Program-made: the position numbers and the translations under genes
Shown: positions 50,643 through 59,763 of the stretch, one piece after another
How the letters are laid out: every line of letters begins with the position of its first letter
Numbering within the stretch: position 1 is the first letter of the stretch
Assembly: GCF_009739465.1 (NCBI RefSeq)
Contig: NZ_WHOM01000055.1
Location: 62,001-126,000, forward strand
Origin: Streptomyces apocyni
Lineage (GTDB): Bacteria > Actinomycetota > Actinomycetes > Streptomycetales > Streptomycetaceae
Reading direction: 5' to 3'
DNA: 64,000 bases
Notes under the pieces: generated by a model
What the model was told of the DNA's origin: nothing
The model's database searches: none
The model's input: the letters and a program-made list of their open reading frames with translations, nothing else

Positions 50643-51926
50643 GTGGCCAGATCCCAAGGCAACGCCCCCGAACCGGGCAGCGGCAAGGAGTGGACGGACA
50701 GCCTGTCCAGGGGACGCGTTCCGGGACCGAGGCTGGACCAGCAGCGGGTCGTGGACGGTCGGGGCCTGGGCACCCGTAGTGTGCACGCGGGTACTTACGA
50801 GGACCCCGGCACCGGCGCGGTGGGCACACCGGTCTTCCAGACCACGACCTTCCGGTTCACCGAGGACACCTACGCCGCGTTCGACCAGGGGCACATTCGG
50901 GACGTCCCCATCTACGGGCGGTACGGCAGCCCCAACCAGTGGACCGTGCAGGAGAAACTCGCCTCGCTGGAGAACACCGAAAGCGCCATGGTCTTCTCCT
51001 CGGGGATGGCCGCCATCACCACCACGCTACTCGCGCTCACCAACCACGGCGGCCACATCGTGAGCAGCCGGGACGTGTACGGCGGAACGTACAACCTGCT
51101 CCGTGAGGACATGCATCAACTGGGCCGCACCGTCACCTTCACCGATCCCACGGACATCGACGCCGTCCGGGCCGCAGTACGTGACGAGACGCAGGTCCTG
51201 TTCTTCGAGTCACTCACCAACCCCCTCCTCAAGGCCGTCCCGCTCGTCGAGTTGGGGAAGCTCGCCCGGGAGCGCCACCTGCTCCTGGTGATCGACAACA
51301 CCTTCCTCACGCCGATCCATCTGCGGCCGCTGGAACACGGCGCGCACCTCGTGATCCACAGTGCCACCAAGTACCTCAACGGTCATAGCGACGTGACGGC
51401 CGGTGCGGCAGCGGGACCGCGGAAGTACGTCGACAGGATCTGGGCTCAGATGCTCAAGTTGGGCGGTTCGCTGGACGCCGGGATGTGCTTCCTCCTTGAG
51501 CGCGGGCTCAAGACGCTCGCACTCCGGATGCGGCAGCACCACACGAACGCGACCGCGGTCGCGGCCATGCTCGCGGAGCATCCCGTGGTGCACCGGGTTC
51601 ACCACCCCTCCCGTCCGGACTACCCCTGGACCTGGCTTCACGAGGTGTGCCCCGGAGGCTGGGGCGGCATGGTCTCCTTCGAGCTGAAGGGCGGGGACGA
51701 GGCGGCGCTCAAGCTGCTTGACCGGCTGCGTCTGCCGGTGGTGGCGACCAGCCTTGGCGGTGTCGAGTCGCTTGTCAGCCTGCCGTTCAACACCTCGCAC
51801 AGCTTTCTGACCGAACGTCAGCGGGTGGAGGTCGGCATCGCGCCGGGGCTGGTGCGTTTCTCGGCCGGCATCGAGGACACCGAGGACCTGCTCGAGGATC
51901 TCGACCAGGCCCTCGCGGGTCTGTGA
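50643..51926 (+). CDS. Trans-sulfuration PLP enzyme (cystathionine gamma-synthase/lyase family)
   Basis: A 427-residue PLP enzyme of the Cys/Met metabolism family. Lys243 in HSATKYLNGHSD binds PLP, and SRDVYGGTYNLL and DNTFLTP are family marks. GTG 50643 has GAGAGGAGC just upstream. The N-terminal 45 residues look like a linker. Family members make or break C-S bonds; gamma-synthase, gamma-lyase and O-succinylhomoserine sulfhydrylase cannot be separated by eye. Beside cysD/cysN and an OsmC-type protein it makes a sulfur-handling set, perhaps feeding the cluster. Confidence 0.92.
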   Translation: MARSQGNAPEPGSGKEWTDSLSRGRVPGPRLDQQRVVDGRGLGTRSVHAGTYEDPGTGAVGTPVFQTTTFRFTEDTYAAFDQGHIRDVPIYGRYGSPNQWTVQEKLASLENTESAMVFSSGMAAITTTLLALTNHGGHIVSSRDVYGGTYNLLREDMHQLGRTVTFTDPTDIDAVRAAVRDETQVLFFESLTNPLLKAVPLVELGKLARERHLLLVIDNTFLTPIHLRPLEHGAHLVIHSATKYLNGHSDVTAGAAAGPRKYVDRIWAQMLKLGGSLDAGMCFLLERGLKTLALRMRQHHTNATAVAAMLAEHPVVHRVHHPSRPDYPWTWLHEVCPGGWGGMVSFELKGGDEAALKLLDRLRLPVVATSLGGVESLVSLPFNTSHSFLTERQRVEVGIAPGLVRFSAGIEDTEDLLEDLDQALAGL

Positions 51927-51982
51927 GACAAGGGCGCGGGACCAGCGCGGGACAGCGACGCGGGACAGGGAGAACCAAGAAC

Positions 51983-53134
51983 ATGCGCAACGGCCTGAAC
52001 ATCACCGGTGTCTCGGAGAGCGTGCACGAGTACCGGGACAACCCGGAGGAGGCCGTCGCCGACTTCCGGGTCGTCACGCCGCTCCCCGCGCCCGGGGAGG
52101 AGACCGCGGTCAGCCGTACCCTCGCCCTCCGGGACGGCACCTACCGCATCGCCCGCGACTTCACGCTGCGGCACCGACTCGCCCTGGACAGCCGGTCCGG
52201 TGACCCGACCCCCTGGGAGTCGATGCTCGTCGCTGTCGCGGCCTGTGTGCTCACCACCAAGGTCAACGGTTTCACCTCGCGGGGCGTGACCCTGGGCGCC
52301 CTGCGTACCACTGCGCGCGCCCGCTTGCGGCTCGGCCCGGATGGCGCCCCGGCCGCCGGTGCCGTCCTCGACGACCTGGGGTGGAGCACGGAGATCGACT
52401 GCGACGCACCCTCCGAGACGCTGCGTTCGATCAACGAGTTGGTGGCGGTTTTCAGCCCGAACCACCAGGCCGCCCTTGACACGACGTCGGCAGAGGCCAC
52501 GGTCACCGTGCTGGGTCCCACCGGGAGTGAGGTGTTCCCGGTGGTGTGGGCCCCCGCCGTGCAGGAGTCGCCGGACGACTGCGCCGTAGAGGCCGATGTC
52601 GTCTGGGAGTACGGCTCGGAGTCGGCGTACACGACCCGAGTCACCACAGGGGGCATACGCCGGGTGACGGGTCCGCTCGTCGTCGACCAGGCCAAGCAGA
52701 TGCTCGGCATTGACAAGGGGCCCAACTCGCAGGAGATCCTGCTCTCCGCCGTCACCGCCGAGGTCGCGGGGCTGCTGCGGCACGAGCCGGCGCTCAGGGA
52801 TGCGCCGGTGGAGGGTGCCAGGCTCCTCGGCTCGGGCCGGCTCGACACCCGGGGGATGCTCAATGTGGTGAGGGAGGTCCCCAGCCGCTTCCACGACCTA
52901 CGACTCGACCTCGCGGTGGAGTGCGACCCGGGGCATGGCCACAAGCTGGCGGCGGCGCTGGGCGCGGCCTTGTCGCGTGCCGTGCTGCCTGCCACCTTGC
53001 TGGCCCAGCTCACCGTGGCTGTCGAGATGGTCCGCGGTGGCCGTCAGGAGGCCGGCGGCCTGACCACACTGGCTCAAACGGAGGCTGTGCGCGACGAGGT
53101 GACCCGTCGACAACAGGCAGCGCAACAGGGCTGA
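51983..53134 (+). CDS. Large OsmC-like protein with two OsmC-type domains
   Basis: A 383-residue protein. The N-terminal half has PWESMLVAVAACVLTTKVNG, the Cys-containing helix of OsmC/Ohr folds, and a second, more diverged half follows. ATG 51983 is chosen with GGGAG upstream; GTG 51923 overlaps the stop of the PLP enzyme. OsmC proteins reduce peroxides or carry thiol chemistry. Only one of the two expected catalytic cysteines is obvious (AACVLTT), so activity is unclear. It is probably co-transcribed with the trans-sulfuration gene. Confidence 0.75.
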   Translation: MRNGLNITGVSESVHEYRDNPEEAVADFRVVTPLPAPGEETAVSRTLALRDGTYRIARDFTLRHRLALDSRSGDPTPWESMLVAVAACVLTTKVNGFTSRGVTLGALRTTARARLRLGPDGAPAAGAVLDDLGWSTEIDCDAPSETLRSINELVAVFSPNHQAALDTTSAEATVTVLGPTGSEVFPVVWAPAVQESPDDCAVEADVVWEYGSESAYTTRVTTGGIRRVTGPLVVDQAKQMLGIDKGPNSQEILLSAVTAEVAGLLRHEPALRDAPVEGARLLGSGRLDTRGMLNVVREVPSRFHDLRLDLAVECDPGHGHKLAAALGAALSRAVLPATLLAQLTVAVEMVRGGRQEAGGLTTLAQTEAVRDEVTRRQQAAQQG

Positions 53135-53403
53135 GAATCGTCGAAGATCTTCAAAGTGCAGACCTCCGCATGCAGTTCGTTGCTCAACCTTGACTTCGAG
53201 GGGTGAGGCAATTTACGGTCGTGGCCAACACGGGGTTGTAACGGGGGCAGATGAAAATCCTTCGCGTGACCGGCGTTGATTTCAAAGGTTTCCCGTCGCG
53301 ACGCGGCATCTCCGACGGTGATGTTGTCCCCTCCTGCTGTCTTTCGACTGACCTTTGATTTACGTTTTGACGGTTGTGTACACGGCCAGAGAACGGGGAG
53401 ATC
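53135..53403. promoter_or_regulatory. Relatively AT-rich leader before MbtH
   Basis: This 269-base gap has runs such as TTTGATTTACG and TTGACGG, unusually low in GC for this chromosome. It probably holds the promoter for mbtH and the downstream genes; no exact operator can be named. Confidence 0.4.
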
Positions 53404-53604
53404 ATGGCAGAGCGTACGGACGAGCTCACCTATGTCGTCGTAGTCAACGACGAGGAACAGTACTCGATTTGGGCCCGTGGCAGGGTGGCCCCGGCCGGTT
53501 GGCGTGAGGCCGGAATGGCTGGCAGCAAGCGGGACTGTCTGGCTTACATCGAAGAGGTATGGACGGACATGCGCCCGCTGAGTCTCCGTCGCGCCACGGA
53601 GTAA
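53404..53604 (+). CDS. MbtH-like protein
   Basis: A 66-residue NRPS helper that binds and activates adenylation domains. The MbtH pattern is clear: [39 protein letters not shown]. The key tryptophans are in place. ATG 53404 follows GGGGAG, and longer in-frame starts are less likely. No adenylation-domain gene is present in the window, so the partner NRPS is likely beyond the right edge. Confidence 0.95.
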   Translation: MAERTDELTYVVVVNDEEQYSIWARGRVAPAGWREAGMAGSKRDCLAYIEEVWTDMRPLSLRRATE

Positions 53605-53681
53605 CCGAGCGCGCCCGCTCGCCCAGAAGCTCAATCTTACCCGGCGCGATCGGGAATGCCGGGGAACGGGGGTAGGAAGGC

Positions 53682-56432
53682 ATGTCCAGGGTTGTCGTGG
53701 GGCGGCAGCGTGAATTGAGCACCCTTATGGAGATCGTTGAGGGTGTGGTCGACCGGCCAGTTCTGGTCAAAATTCCCGGTGAAGCCGGAATCGGGAAAAC
53801 CAGACTACTCACGGAATTCCTTGCGTGGGCCGCAAAGAATTCATCCCTGAGGTCCCTGGAATGCACGGCGGCCGAAGACCGGCACGGCACGTTCCGGCCT
53901 CTCTCCAGCCTGCCGGGCCTGGACGACCCGCGCCCGCGGGAGAACCCTCTGGCAGACCTACCGGAACTGGCAGACCCCGGCGGGGCCGTCCTCGTCGTCG
54001 ACGACCTGCACCAGGCATCGCACGCCCTCAACCTGACCCTTGAGAAGCTCATCTGGAACCCCCCGCAGCTCAACCTCCTGGTGGTCCTGGCCTACCGGCC
54101 GCACGGGGTCGCCAACCGCCTCCTGGCCGCACTCGGCGCGGCCCAGCCGCAGTGGGACGTCATCGACCTGTCCCTCGGGCCGCTGAGCGCCGAGGCGGCC
54201 GCGGAGTTGCTGCTGGATCAGCTGTGTGGTCAGCATGACATGACCGTGCATCAGGAGAGTGGCGGAAATCCGCGGTATCTGAAGCTGCTCGCCGCGCTGT
54301 GCCAGGGGGACGACTGTCGGGGCGAGCCGCTGCTCCGGGGCACCGCCGAACTCCCGCGGGAGGCCACCGCGTCCATCCTGGCCGACCTGGACACCCTCTC
54401 CGCCATCGCGCGGACCGTCGGCTCCGCGGCGGCCGTGATCGGTGACGCCTTCGACCTTGAGCTCACTGCGGCCGTGGCCCAATTGGACCGTACGACCGTG
54501 CTCGTGGCCGTCGATGAACTGCTCGCCCTCGATCTGGTTCAAGCGGACATGGTGCCCGGCAGTTTCCGCTTCCGGCACCGCGTGCTGCGTGGTGTGGTTT
54601 ATCGCTCGGCGCCCGAGGGCTGGCGTCTGGGGGCGCATGCGCGGGCCGTGGAGGCGTTGAGCCGCGTCCCCAACCAGCCCACCGTGCGCATCGCGGAACA
54701 CGTGGAGCGGGCGGGTGCGGGCGGGCCCGAGGCGGCCGAACTGCTGACCTCAGCGGGGAAGGTCATCAAGCTTCAGGACCCCGAGACCGCCGCCGCCTGG
54801 TACACCGCTGCTCTGCGCATGCTCGGGGAAAGCCCGGACAGCCGGGAACAACGGGTGGAACTCCTGACAGCCATCGCCGAGGGGGCGCTGGTCGTGGGGC
54901 GGCTCGAGGAGAGCAAGGCCGCCCTGGACCGCCGCGAAGCACTGCTCGCCGGCAGCGTCGCCCGGCCTGACGGGGAAGCCGTCGCCATCGAATGCCGGGC
55001 CCGGCTTGCCCAGTTCGCCGGACGTTACACCGAGGCCCGGACCGTGCTGCGCCAGGCCATCGCCTCCCGGGTCCCGGCGGCCGACTCCCGGCGGCTGCGA
55101 CTCGTGCTCGCCGCCACCACCGTCCGGGACACCGGCTGGGAGTGGTCCGAGGACGCCCTCCTGAGTGCCATAGGCAGTGGGGACCACCTGCTCCAGGCCT
55201 TCGCGCTCGGTGTGCACTCGGTTGCCGCGCTGACCGAGGGACGCCGGGCCGTCGCGGAGCGCAGTGCGAGCGAGGCGGCGCAGCTGATCGACTGGCAGAG
55301 CGATGAGCAGCTGGCCTGCCGTACCGATGCCGTGTGCCACGTCGCCTGGGCCGAGATGCGGCTGGGACACCATGCTGAGGCGGCCCGTCACTTCGCCCGC
55401 GGACAAGGGGTGAGCAGGCGGCATGGTCAGTGGCAGGCCATGATTCCACTCCTTGTCGGTCACGGCACCGTCGAGCTGCGGCGGGGCCGCCTCGAGCGTG
55501 CCAGGGAACAGGTGAACCAGGCGATGAAGCTGGCCCAGGGGCCCGGCCGTGCGGACCTGCTCGGCATGGTGCTTGCCCTGCGGGCGGAAATCTCCCTGGC
55601 CGGCGGTGCCACGCTGCAGAGCCTGGATGACAGCCGGGCGGCGGCCGAGGCGATCACCCCGGACACCCCGACATGGCGTCAGATACGGCTGGCACAGGCT
55701 GCGGCGCTGCTCGCCCACGGCGAGCCCGCGGCGTGCATGGCCGCAGTCGTCGACGCGGGCGGTGGCGCCCGTCTGCTCGACCTGCCGATGTGGGACCACC
55801 CCAGGGCCCTCGACCTGTTCAGCCAGGCCGCGCTGGCCGCCGGAGGCCGGAACGAGGCCGAGGAGGCAGCCGAACGGGCCTGGACGGCAGCAGAGTTGCT
55901 GCAACTGCCCGCTGCGCTGAGCCTGGCCGCGACAACCCGGGCCCGGGTGGCGGAGAAGCCTGCCGAGGCGCTCGGCCACGCGCTGCGGGCAGCGGAGATC
56001 GAGGACCATCCCTTCCTGGAGATGCCGGCCCGGCTGCTCGCGGCCAAGGCGCTGTGGGACATGGGGGACGCCGATGGCGCAGCACGAGAGCTGGACGCCG
56101 TCGAGTCGACAGCCGGCCGGTGCGGTCTGGGCGAGGCCCCGGCCGCGGCGCGTGAGCTGCGCGAGCTGATCGCCTCCCGCGCTGCCGCCGCACGTCCGCC
56201 GGTCGAGCAACACATGCTGAGTCAGCGGGAGTTCGAGATCGCGGAACTGGTCAGCCAGGGCCGGACCAACCGGCAGATAGCGCGCAAGCTGGAGGTCAGC
56301 CACAAAACGGTGGAGACACACCTCGGACGGATCTTCACCAAGCTGGATGTGTCCTCACGGGCGCAGATTGCCAGCATGATCGGACGCTCCTCGGTCATCG
56401 CCCGCCCCCGCCGCACAGCCGCCGCGCGCTGA
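53682..56432 (+). CDS. LAL-type LuxR transcriptional regulator
   Basis: A 916-residue regulator of the large ATP-binding LuxR class common in biosynthetic clusters. Walker A is GEAGIGKTRLL at about residue 33, and VLVVDDLHQAS is Walker B. Residues 400-800 are helical repeats. The C-terminal HTH has LSQREFEIAELVSQGRTNRQ and KTVETHLGRIFTKLDVSSRA. ATG 53682 is preceded by AGGAAGG. It sits between mbtH and the operon starting at 56713 and probably activates that cluster. Confidence 0.95.
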   Translation: MSRVVVGRQRELSTLMEIVEGVVDRPVLVKIPGEAGIGKTRLLTEFLAWAAKNSSLRSLECTAAEDRHGTFRPLSSLPGLDDPRPRENPLADLPELADPGGAVLVVDDLHQASHALNLTLEKLIWNPPQLNLLVVLAYRPHGVANRLLAALGAAQPQWDVIDLSLGPLSAEAAAELLLDQLCGQHDMTVHQESGGNPRYLKLLAALCQGDDCRGEPLLRGTAELPREATASILADLDTLSAIARTVGSAAAVIGDAFDLELTAAVAQLDRTTVLVAVDELLALDLVQADMVPGSFRFRHRVLRGVVYRSAPEGWRLGAHARAVEALSRVPNQPTVRIAEHVERAGAGGPEAAELLTSAGKVIKLQDPETAAAWYTAALRMLGESPDSREQRVELLTAIAEGALVVGRLEESKAALDRREALLAGSVARPDGEAVAIECRARLAQFAGRYTEARTVLRQAIASRVPAADSRRLRLVLAATTVRDTGWEWSEDALLSAIGSGDHLLQAFALGVHSVAALTEGRRAVAERSASEAAQLIDWQSDEQLACRTDAVCHVAWAEMRLGHHAEAARHFARGQGVSRRHGQWQAMIPLLVGHGTVELRRGRLERAREQVNQAMKLAQGPGRADLLGMVLALRAEISLAGGATLQSLDDSRAAAEAITPDTPTWRQIRLAQAAALLAHGEPAACMAAVVDAGGGARLLDLPMWDHPRALDLFSQAALAAGGRNEAEEAAERAWTAAELLQLPAALSLAATTRARVAEKPAEALGHALRAAEIEDHPFLEMPARLLAAKALWDMGDADGAARELDAVESTAGRCGLGEAPAAARELRELIASRAAAARPPVEQHMLSQREFEIAELVSQGRTNRQIARKLEVSHKTVETHLGRIFTKLDVSSRAQIASMIGRSSVIARPRRTAAAR

Positions 56433-56712
56433 CAGCCGCGGCACTCCCGTCGTACGGCGGCCTTCAGGCGGGAGACGCCATGCGACGGCCTCTGCCCGCA
56501 GCTCTCCCACAGCCCTCCCGCGTACCGGTGGACGTGTGAACCACTGGCCTCCCGCTGTCGTCGCGTGATCGACCGGCGGGCCTAGTCAGGGCAATGACCG
56601 ACAGGTCCCGCGGCGGTCGGGATGCCAAGGTGGTCGCGAGCCTGAACGCCCTTTCTGACCCTGGTAACGGGCCCGACGTCATTCATAGTTCACACACTCA
56701 GCGGAGGAGCGT

Positions 56713-57456
56713 ATGGGGGCCTTCGGTCCGGCCGCGAACGGCTTCACGGAGCACGCATTGGAGGAGGCTGCCGCGGACATCGCCCGGAGCGGCTACACGG
56801 CGCTGGACGGAGGTCGTCTCCGCACTCTGCTGCCCGCGGACGTGCTCGAGACCTTCAGTCAGTTCTGGAACGACCTGCCCGCGGATGAGGCGCTGACGGG
56901 CGGCGGCGGATACCGGTACCGGCGCTACGGACGCGTTCGGGTGGAGGTCGGTGCGGAAGAGCCGTCGTTCGAGGTTCTTCCCCACACCACCTTCCGGCAG
57001 GACGGCATTCCGCTGTGGCGCGGCGCGGAACGAGAGTTCGCGCCCATCGAGGAGAAGGCGCTGCTGCATCCGGGCATGGCGGCGCTGACGGGCTTCGACA
57101 CGGCTCTCGCCACCGCGATCAGCGGTCGGCGCAGCTGGGAGTTGGGCATCCATCAAATCCGCATGGTCGCAGGCCAGGACGAGGACGGTCTGCCCACGCC
57201 CGAGGGCCGTCACCGGGACGGCCACTGGTACATAGGGATGCATCTGCTGAGTCGCGAGGACTGTCAGGGCGGCGAGTCGACGATCTACCCGGAGCAGGGC
57301 GAGCCGGCCAAGTTCACCCTGCGGACCCCGCTCGACTCCGTGTTCGTCGACGACCGGCAGGTCACGCACGAGGTGTCGCCCACCAAGCCCATCCAGCACA
57401 CGGGTATTCGCGACATGCTCCTGGTAGACATCAACCCCGGGGGCGAGGCCCGGTGA
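56713..57456 (+). CDS. 2-oxoglutarate/Fe(II) dioxygenase, 2OG-Fe_Oxy_2 family
   Basis: A 247-residue dioxygenase. The metal triad is plausible at His167 and Asp169 (GRHRDGHWYIGMHLL) and His219 (DDRQVTHEV), and Arg233 (IRDMLLVDI) would bind 2-oxoglutarate. Relatives hydroxylate free amino acids such as isoleucine. ATG 56713 has GGAGGAGCG before it. Its stop overlaps the LysK-like start as GTGA, so it heads the seven-gene operon. It probably hydroxylates an amino acid building block of the product. Confidence 0.9.
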   Translation: MGAFGPAANGFTEHALEEAAADIARSGYTALDGGRLRTLLPADVLETFSQFWNDLPADEALTGGGGYRYRRYGRVRVEVGAEEPSFEVLPHTTFRQDGIPLWRGAEREFAPIEEKALLHPGMAALTGFDTALATAISGRRSWELGIHQIRMVAGQDEDGLPTPEGRHRDGHWYIGMHLLSREDCQGGESTIYPEQGEPAKFTLRTPLDSVFVDDRQVTHEVSPTKPIQHTGIRDMLLVDINPGGEAR

Positions 57457-58550
57457 CCTGGCCGGCCCCGGGCCATGAGACCGAACTCCTGCGCTCCATG
57501 GTCGAGATTCCCTCCGTGTCCGGCGACGAGGGCGAGCTGGCCCTCATGCTGGCCGAACGGATGGCCGCCGCCGGATTCGACAGTCACATCGACGCGGCCG
57601 GAAACGTCCACGGAGCCGTCGGTGACCCGGAGGGCCCCGAGATCCGGATGCTCGGGCACATCGACACGGTCCCCGGCGACCTGCCGGTGACACGGGAGGG
57701 CGACGTCCTCACCGGCCGCGGCACCGTCGATGCCAAGGGCCCGCTCGCCGTCATGATCTGCGCCGCCGCCCGGCTCGCGGACCGCGCCCCGGCCCGCCTG
57801 ACGGTGATCGGGGCCGTGGGGGAGGAGGCCGCTTCGCACGGTGCCCGGCACCTGCTCCACCTCGCACCGCCCGACGCGCTGCTCATCGGCGAACCGAGCG
57901 GGGTGCACGCCGTCGGCATCGGCTACAAGGGAGTCTTCCGGTTCCGTACGGACTTCACGCAGCCGCCCGCCCACACCAGCTCCAGCCAGGCGACCGCGGC
58001 CGAGGTGGCCGTCGCGTTCTGGCAGGAGCTGAAGGCCTCGCTGGCCAAGGGCCTCACCGATGACACGCCGCTGTTCCAGCGTGCGCTGCCCACTCTCGTC
58101 GGCATGACTGGCGGACTCGAACACGCCACCCTCGACATCTCCTGCCGCTTGCCCATGGGCTTCGACACGGAGGCGTTGACCGAGCGGATGCGCTCCGACT
58201 GCCGCGTCACTGTGGTCGAGGACGTGCCCGCCGTCCGATCCCGACGCACCGATCCCGCCGTGGCCGCGCTGAACGGGGCCATCGCGTCGCGCGGGGGACG
58301 GCCCGTCCCCAAGCTGAAGCTCGGCACCTCCGACTGGAACGTGGTCGCCCCCCACTGGCCCGTCCCTACGGCCGCCTATGGGCCGGGGGACTCCCACGTG
58401 TGCCACAGCGTCGACGAACGCATCAACCTCACCGAGTACCTGGCGGCCATCGACGTGCTGACCGATGCGCTGCCCCGGCTCGCCCACGCACTGCGCCGCG
58501 CCCGGTCCACGGACGTCGCCGAGCATCTCCCAGGGAGGGTCCTGCAGTGA
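57453..58550 (+). CDS. LysK-like M20 hydrolase (release from amino-group carrier protein)
   Basis: A 365-residue zinc-dependent M20-type hydrolase. Metal sites are [11 protein letters not shown] (His69, Asp71), [12 protein letters not shown] (Asp93), the Glu124-Glu125 pair and GEPSG (Glu147). The sequence [17 protein letters not shown] is very like LysK, which cleaves LysW-gamma-lysine. GTG 57453 overlaps the dioxygenase stop. In AmCP pathways this enzyme frees the finished amino acid from the carrier. Alternatives are ArgE/DapE-like deacylases, but the LysX neighbour favours LysK. Confidence 0.88.
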   Translation: MTWPAPGHETELLRSMVEIPSVSGDEGELALMLAERMAAAGFDSHIDAAGNVHGAVGDPEGPEIRMLGHIDTVPGDLPVTREGDVLTGRGTVDAKGPLAVMICAAARLADRAPARLTVIGAVGEEAASHGARHLLHLAPPDALLIGEPSGVHAVGIGYKGVFRFRTDFTQPPAHTSSSQATAAEVAVAFWQELKASLAKGLTDDTPLFQRALPTLVGMTGGLEHATLDISCRLPMGFDTEALTERMRSDCRVTVVEDVPAVRSRRTDPAVAALNGAIASRGGRPVPKLKLGTSDWNVVAPHWPVPTAAYGPGDSHVCHSVDERINLTEYLAAIDVLTDALPRLAHALRRARSTDVAEHLPGRVLQ

Positions 58551-59428
58551 CCGCAAGGGGACAGAAACTGGCTGTACTCGCTTCCAGGACGCGGCTGGAG
58601 GAGAAACTCCTCCTGGCCGAACTCCGCAGGCGCGGCATCGACTTCGAGCACGTCGACGTCCGGCGCCTGACCGTGCGTCTGAACACCTCCGAGCGCCTCG
58701 TCCTGCCGTACGCGGGAGCGCTCAGCCGGGAGATATCGCATACCCGCAACCTCCACGCCACCCGACTGCTCGAGCACGCCGGAGTGCCGGTGGTCAACAG
58801 CTCCGAAGTCATCTCCGTGTGCGGAGACAAGCTTCTGACCACGCTCGCCCTGCGCGACGCAGGGCTGCCCACCATCCGGGCTCTGGTCACGCTCAGCCCC
58901 GAGGCGGCGCTGGACGAGCTGGACGACTTCGGCTACCCCGCGGTGGTCAAGCCCCTCACCGGTTCCTGGGGGCGGCTCGCTGCCCGCATGCACGACCATG
59001 AGCAGGCCGAGGCACTGCTGGAACACCGTGCCGCGCTGACCGGACCACAGCACCAGATCACGTTCGTTCAGGAGTACGTCGACAAGCCGGACCGGGACAT
59101 CAAGGCGTACGTCTTCGGCGGCGAGGTGATCGGCGCGATCTACAAGGTGCGCGAGGACCACTGGCGCACCAACACCGCGCGCGGCGGCCGGGCGGAGAAG
59201 TGCCCGCTCACCGACGACCTCGCCAAACTGCTCCAGGCCACGTCCGAGGCCGTCGGCCCCGGAGTGCTCGGCGTCGACGTCATCGAGCACCGGGACGGCC
59301 GGATGTACGTCAACGAGGTCAACCACACTCCGGAGTTCCACGGCGCGATCGAAGTGCTCGAGACCGACCTGGTCGGCGCCTACGTCGACTACGTACTCGG
59401 CGCACTCGCGCTGGGAGCCGGACGATGA
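58547..59428 (+). CDS. LysX-like ATP-grasp ligase
   Basis: A 293-residue ATP-grasp enzyme. Lys135 in VVKPLTGSWGRLAAR and the metal motif NEVNHTPEFHG (residues 256-266) match LysX/ArgX, which couples the alpha-amino group of glutamate or alpha-aminoadipate to the C-terminal Glu of LysW. GTG 58547 overlaps the LysK-like stop. A LysW gene (about 55 residues, Cys-rich, ending EDWGE) is absent from this window, so the carrier must be encoded elsewhere or be unusual. Confidence 0.92.
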   Translation: MTARGQKLAVLASRTRLEEKLLLAELRRRGIDFEHVDVRRLTVRLNTSERLVLPYAGALSREISHTRNLHATRLLEHAGVPVVNSSEVISVCGDKLLTTLALRDAGLPTIRALVTLSPEAALDELDDFGYPAVVKPLTGSWGRLAARMHDHEQAEALLEHRAALTGPQHQITFVQEYVDKPDRDIKAYVFGGEVIGAIYKVREDHWRTNTARGGRAEKCPLTDDLAKLLQATSEAVGPGVLGVDVIEHRDGRMYVNEVNHTPEFHGAIEVLETDLVGAYVDYVLGALALGAGR

Positions 59429-59763
59429 GTCACCCTCAGCAACCGGTGGCGGAAGCGGCCGTGGGCCCGGACGGGCTGCTGGAGCTGCCTCCCGGGTACT
59501 ACGACTGGCTGCGGGTCCGGCTGTGCCACCCGGCCCGCCAGGAGACCTCCGGTGTCGCCTGGCTGCACTTCGCCGATGTCGTCGACCCGGAATTCCTTGT
59601 CGCCACGGCCGGGTCGACCGTGGCCTGGCTTCCGGTGCCACGTCGCGGCGTCCTGCACAGCGTACGTCTGCCGGGCCAGCCGGAACTGGCGGTATCCAGC
59701 GTGACGCCGGTGCCCTCACACGCCCGCACCTTCCGACCCGACGGAGGCGACGCGCATGACTGA
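59425..59763 (+). CDS. Unknown 112-residue protein between LysX-like and aminotransferase genes
   Basis: A small protein with no CxxC zinc motif and no EDWGE tail, so not a standard LysW. It has a Trp-rich middle (YYDWLRVRL, SGVAWLHFADVVDP) and an acidic, His-containing tail, FRPDGGDAHD. It overlaps both neighbours (ATGA at 59425; eight bases at its end), so it is translated with the pathway enzymes. I do not recognise it. It might be an accessory or carrier-related protein. Confidence 0.75.
   Translation: MSHPQQPVAEAAVGPDGLLELPPGYYDWLRVRLCHPARQETSGVAWLHFADVVDPEFLVATAGSTVAWLPVPRRGVLHSVRLPGQPELAVSSVTPVPSHARTFRPDGGDAHD

Noticed and set aside
59425-59763. Possible LysW carrier
   Set aside because: No CxxC zinc motif, twice the usual length and no EDWGE C-terminus.
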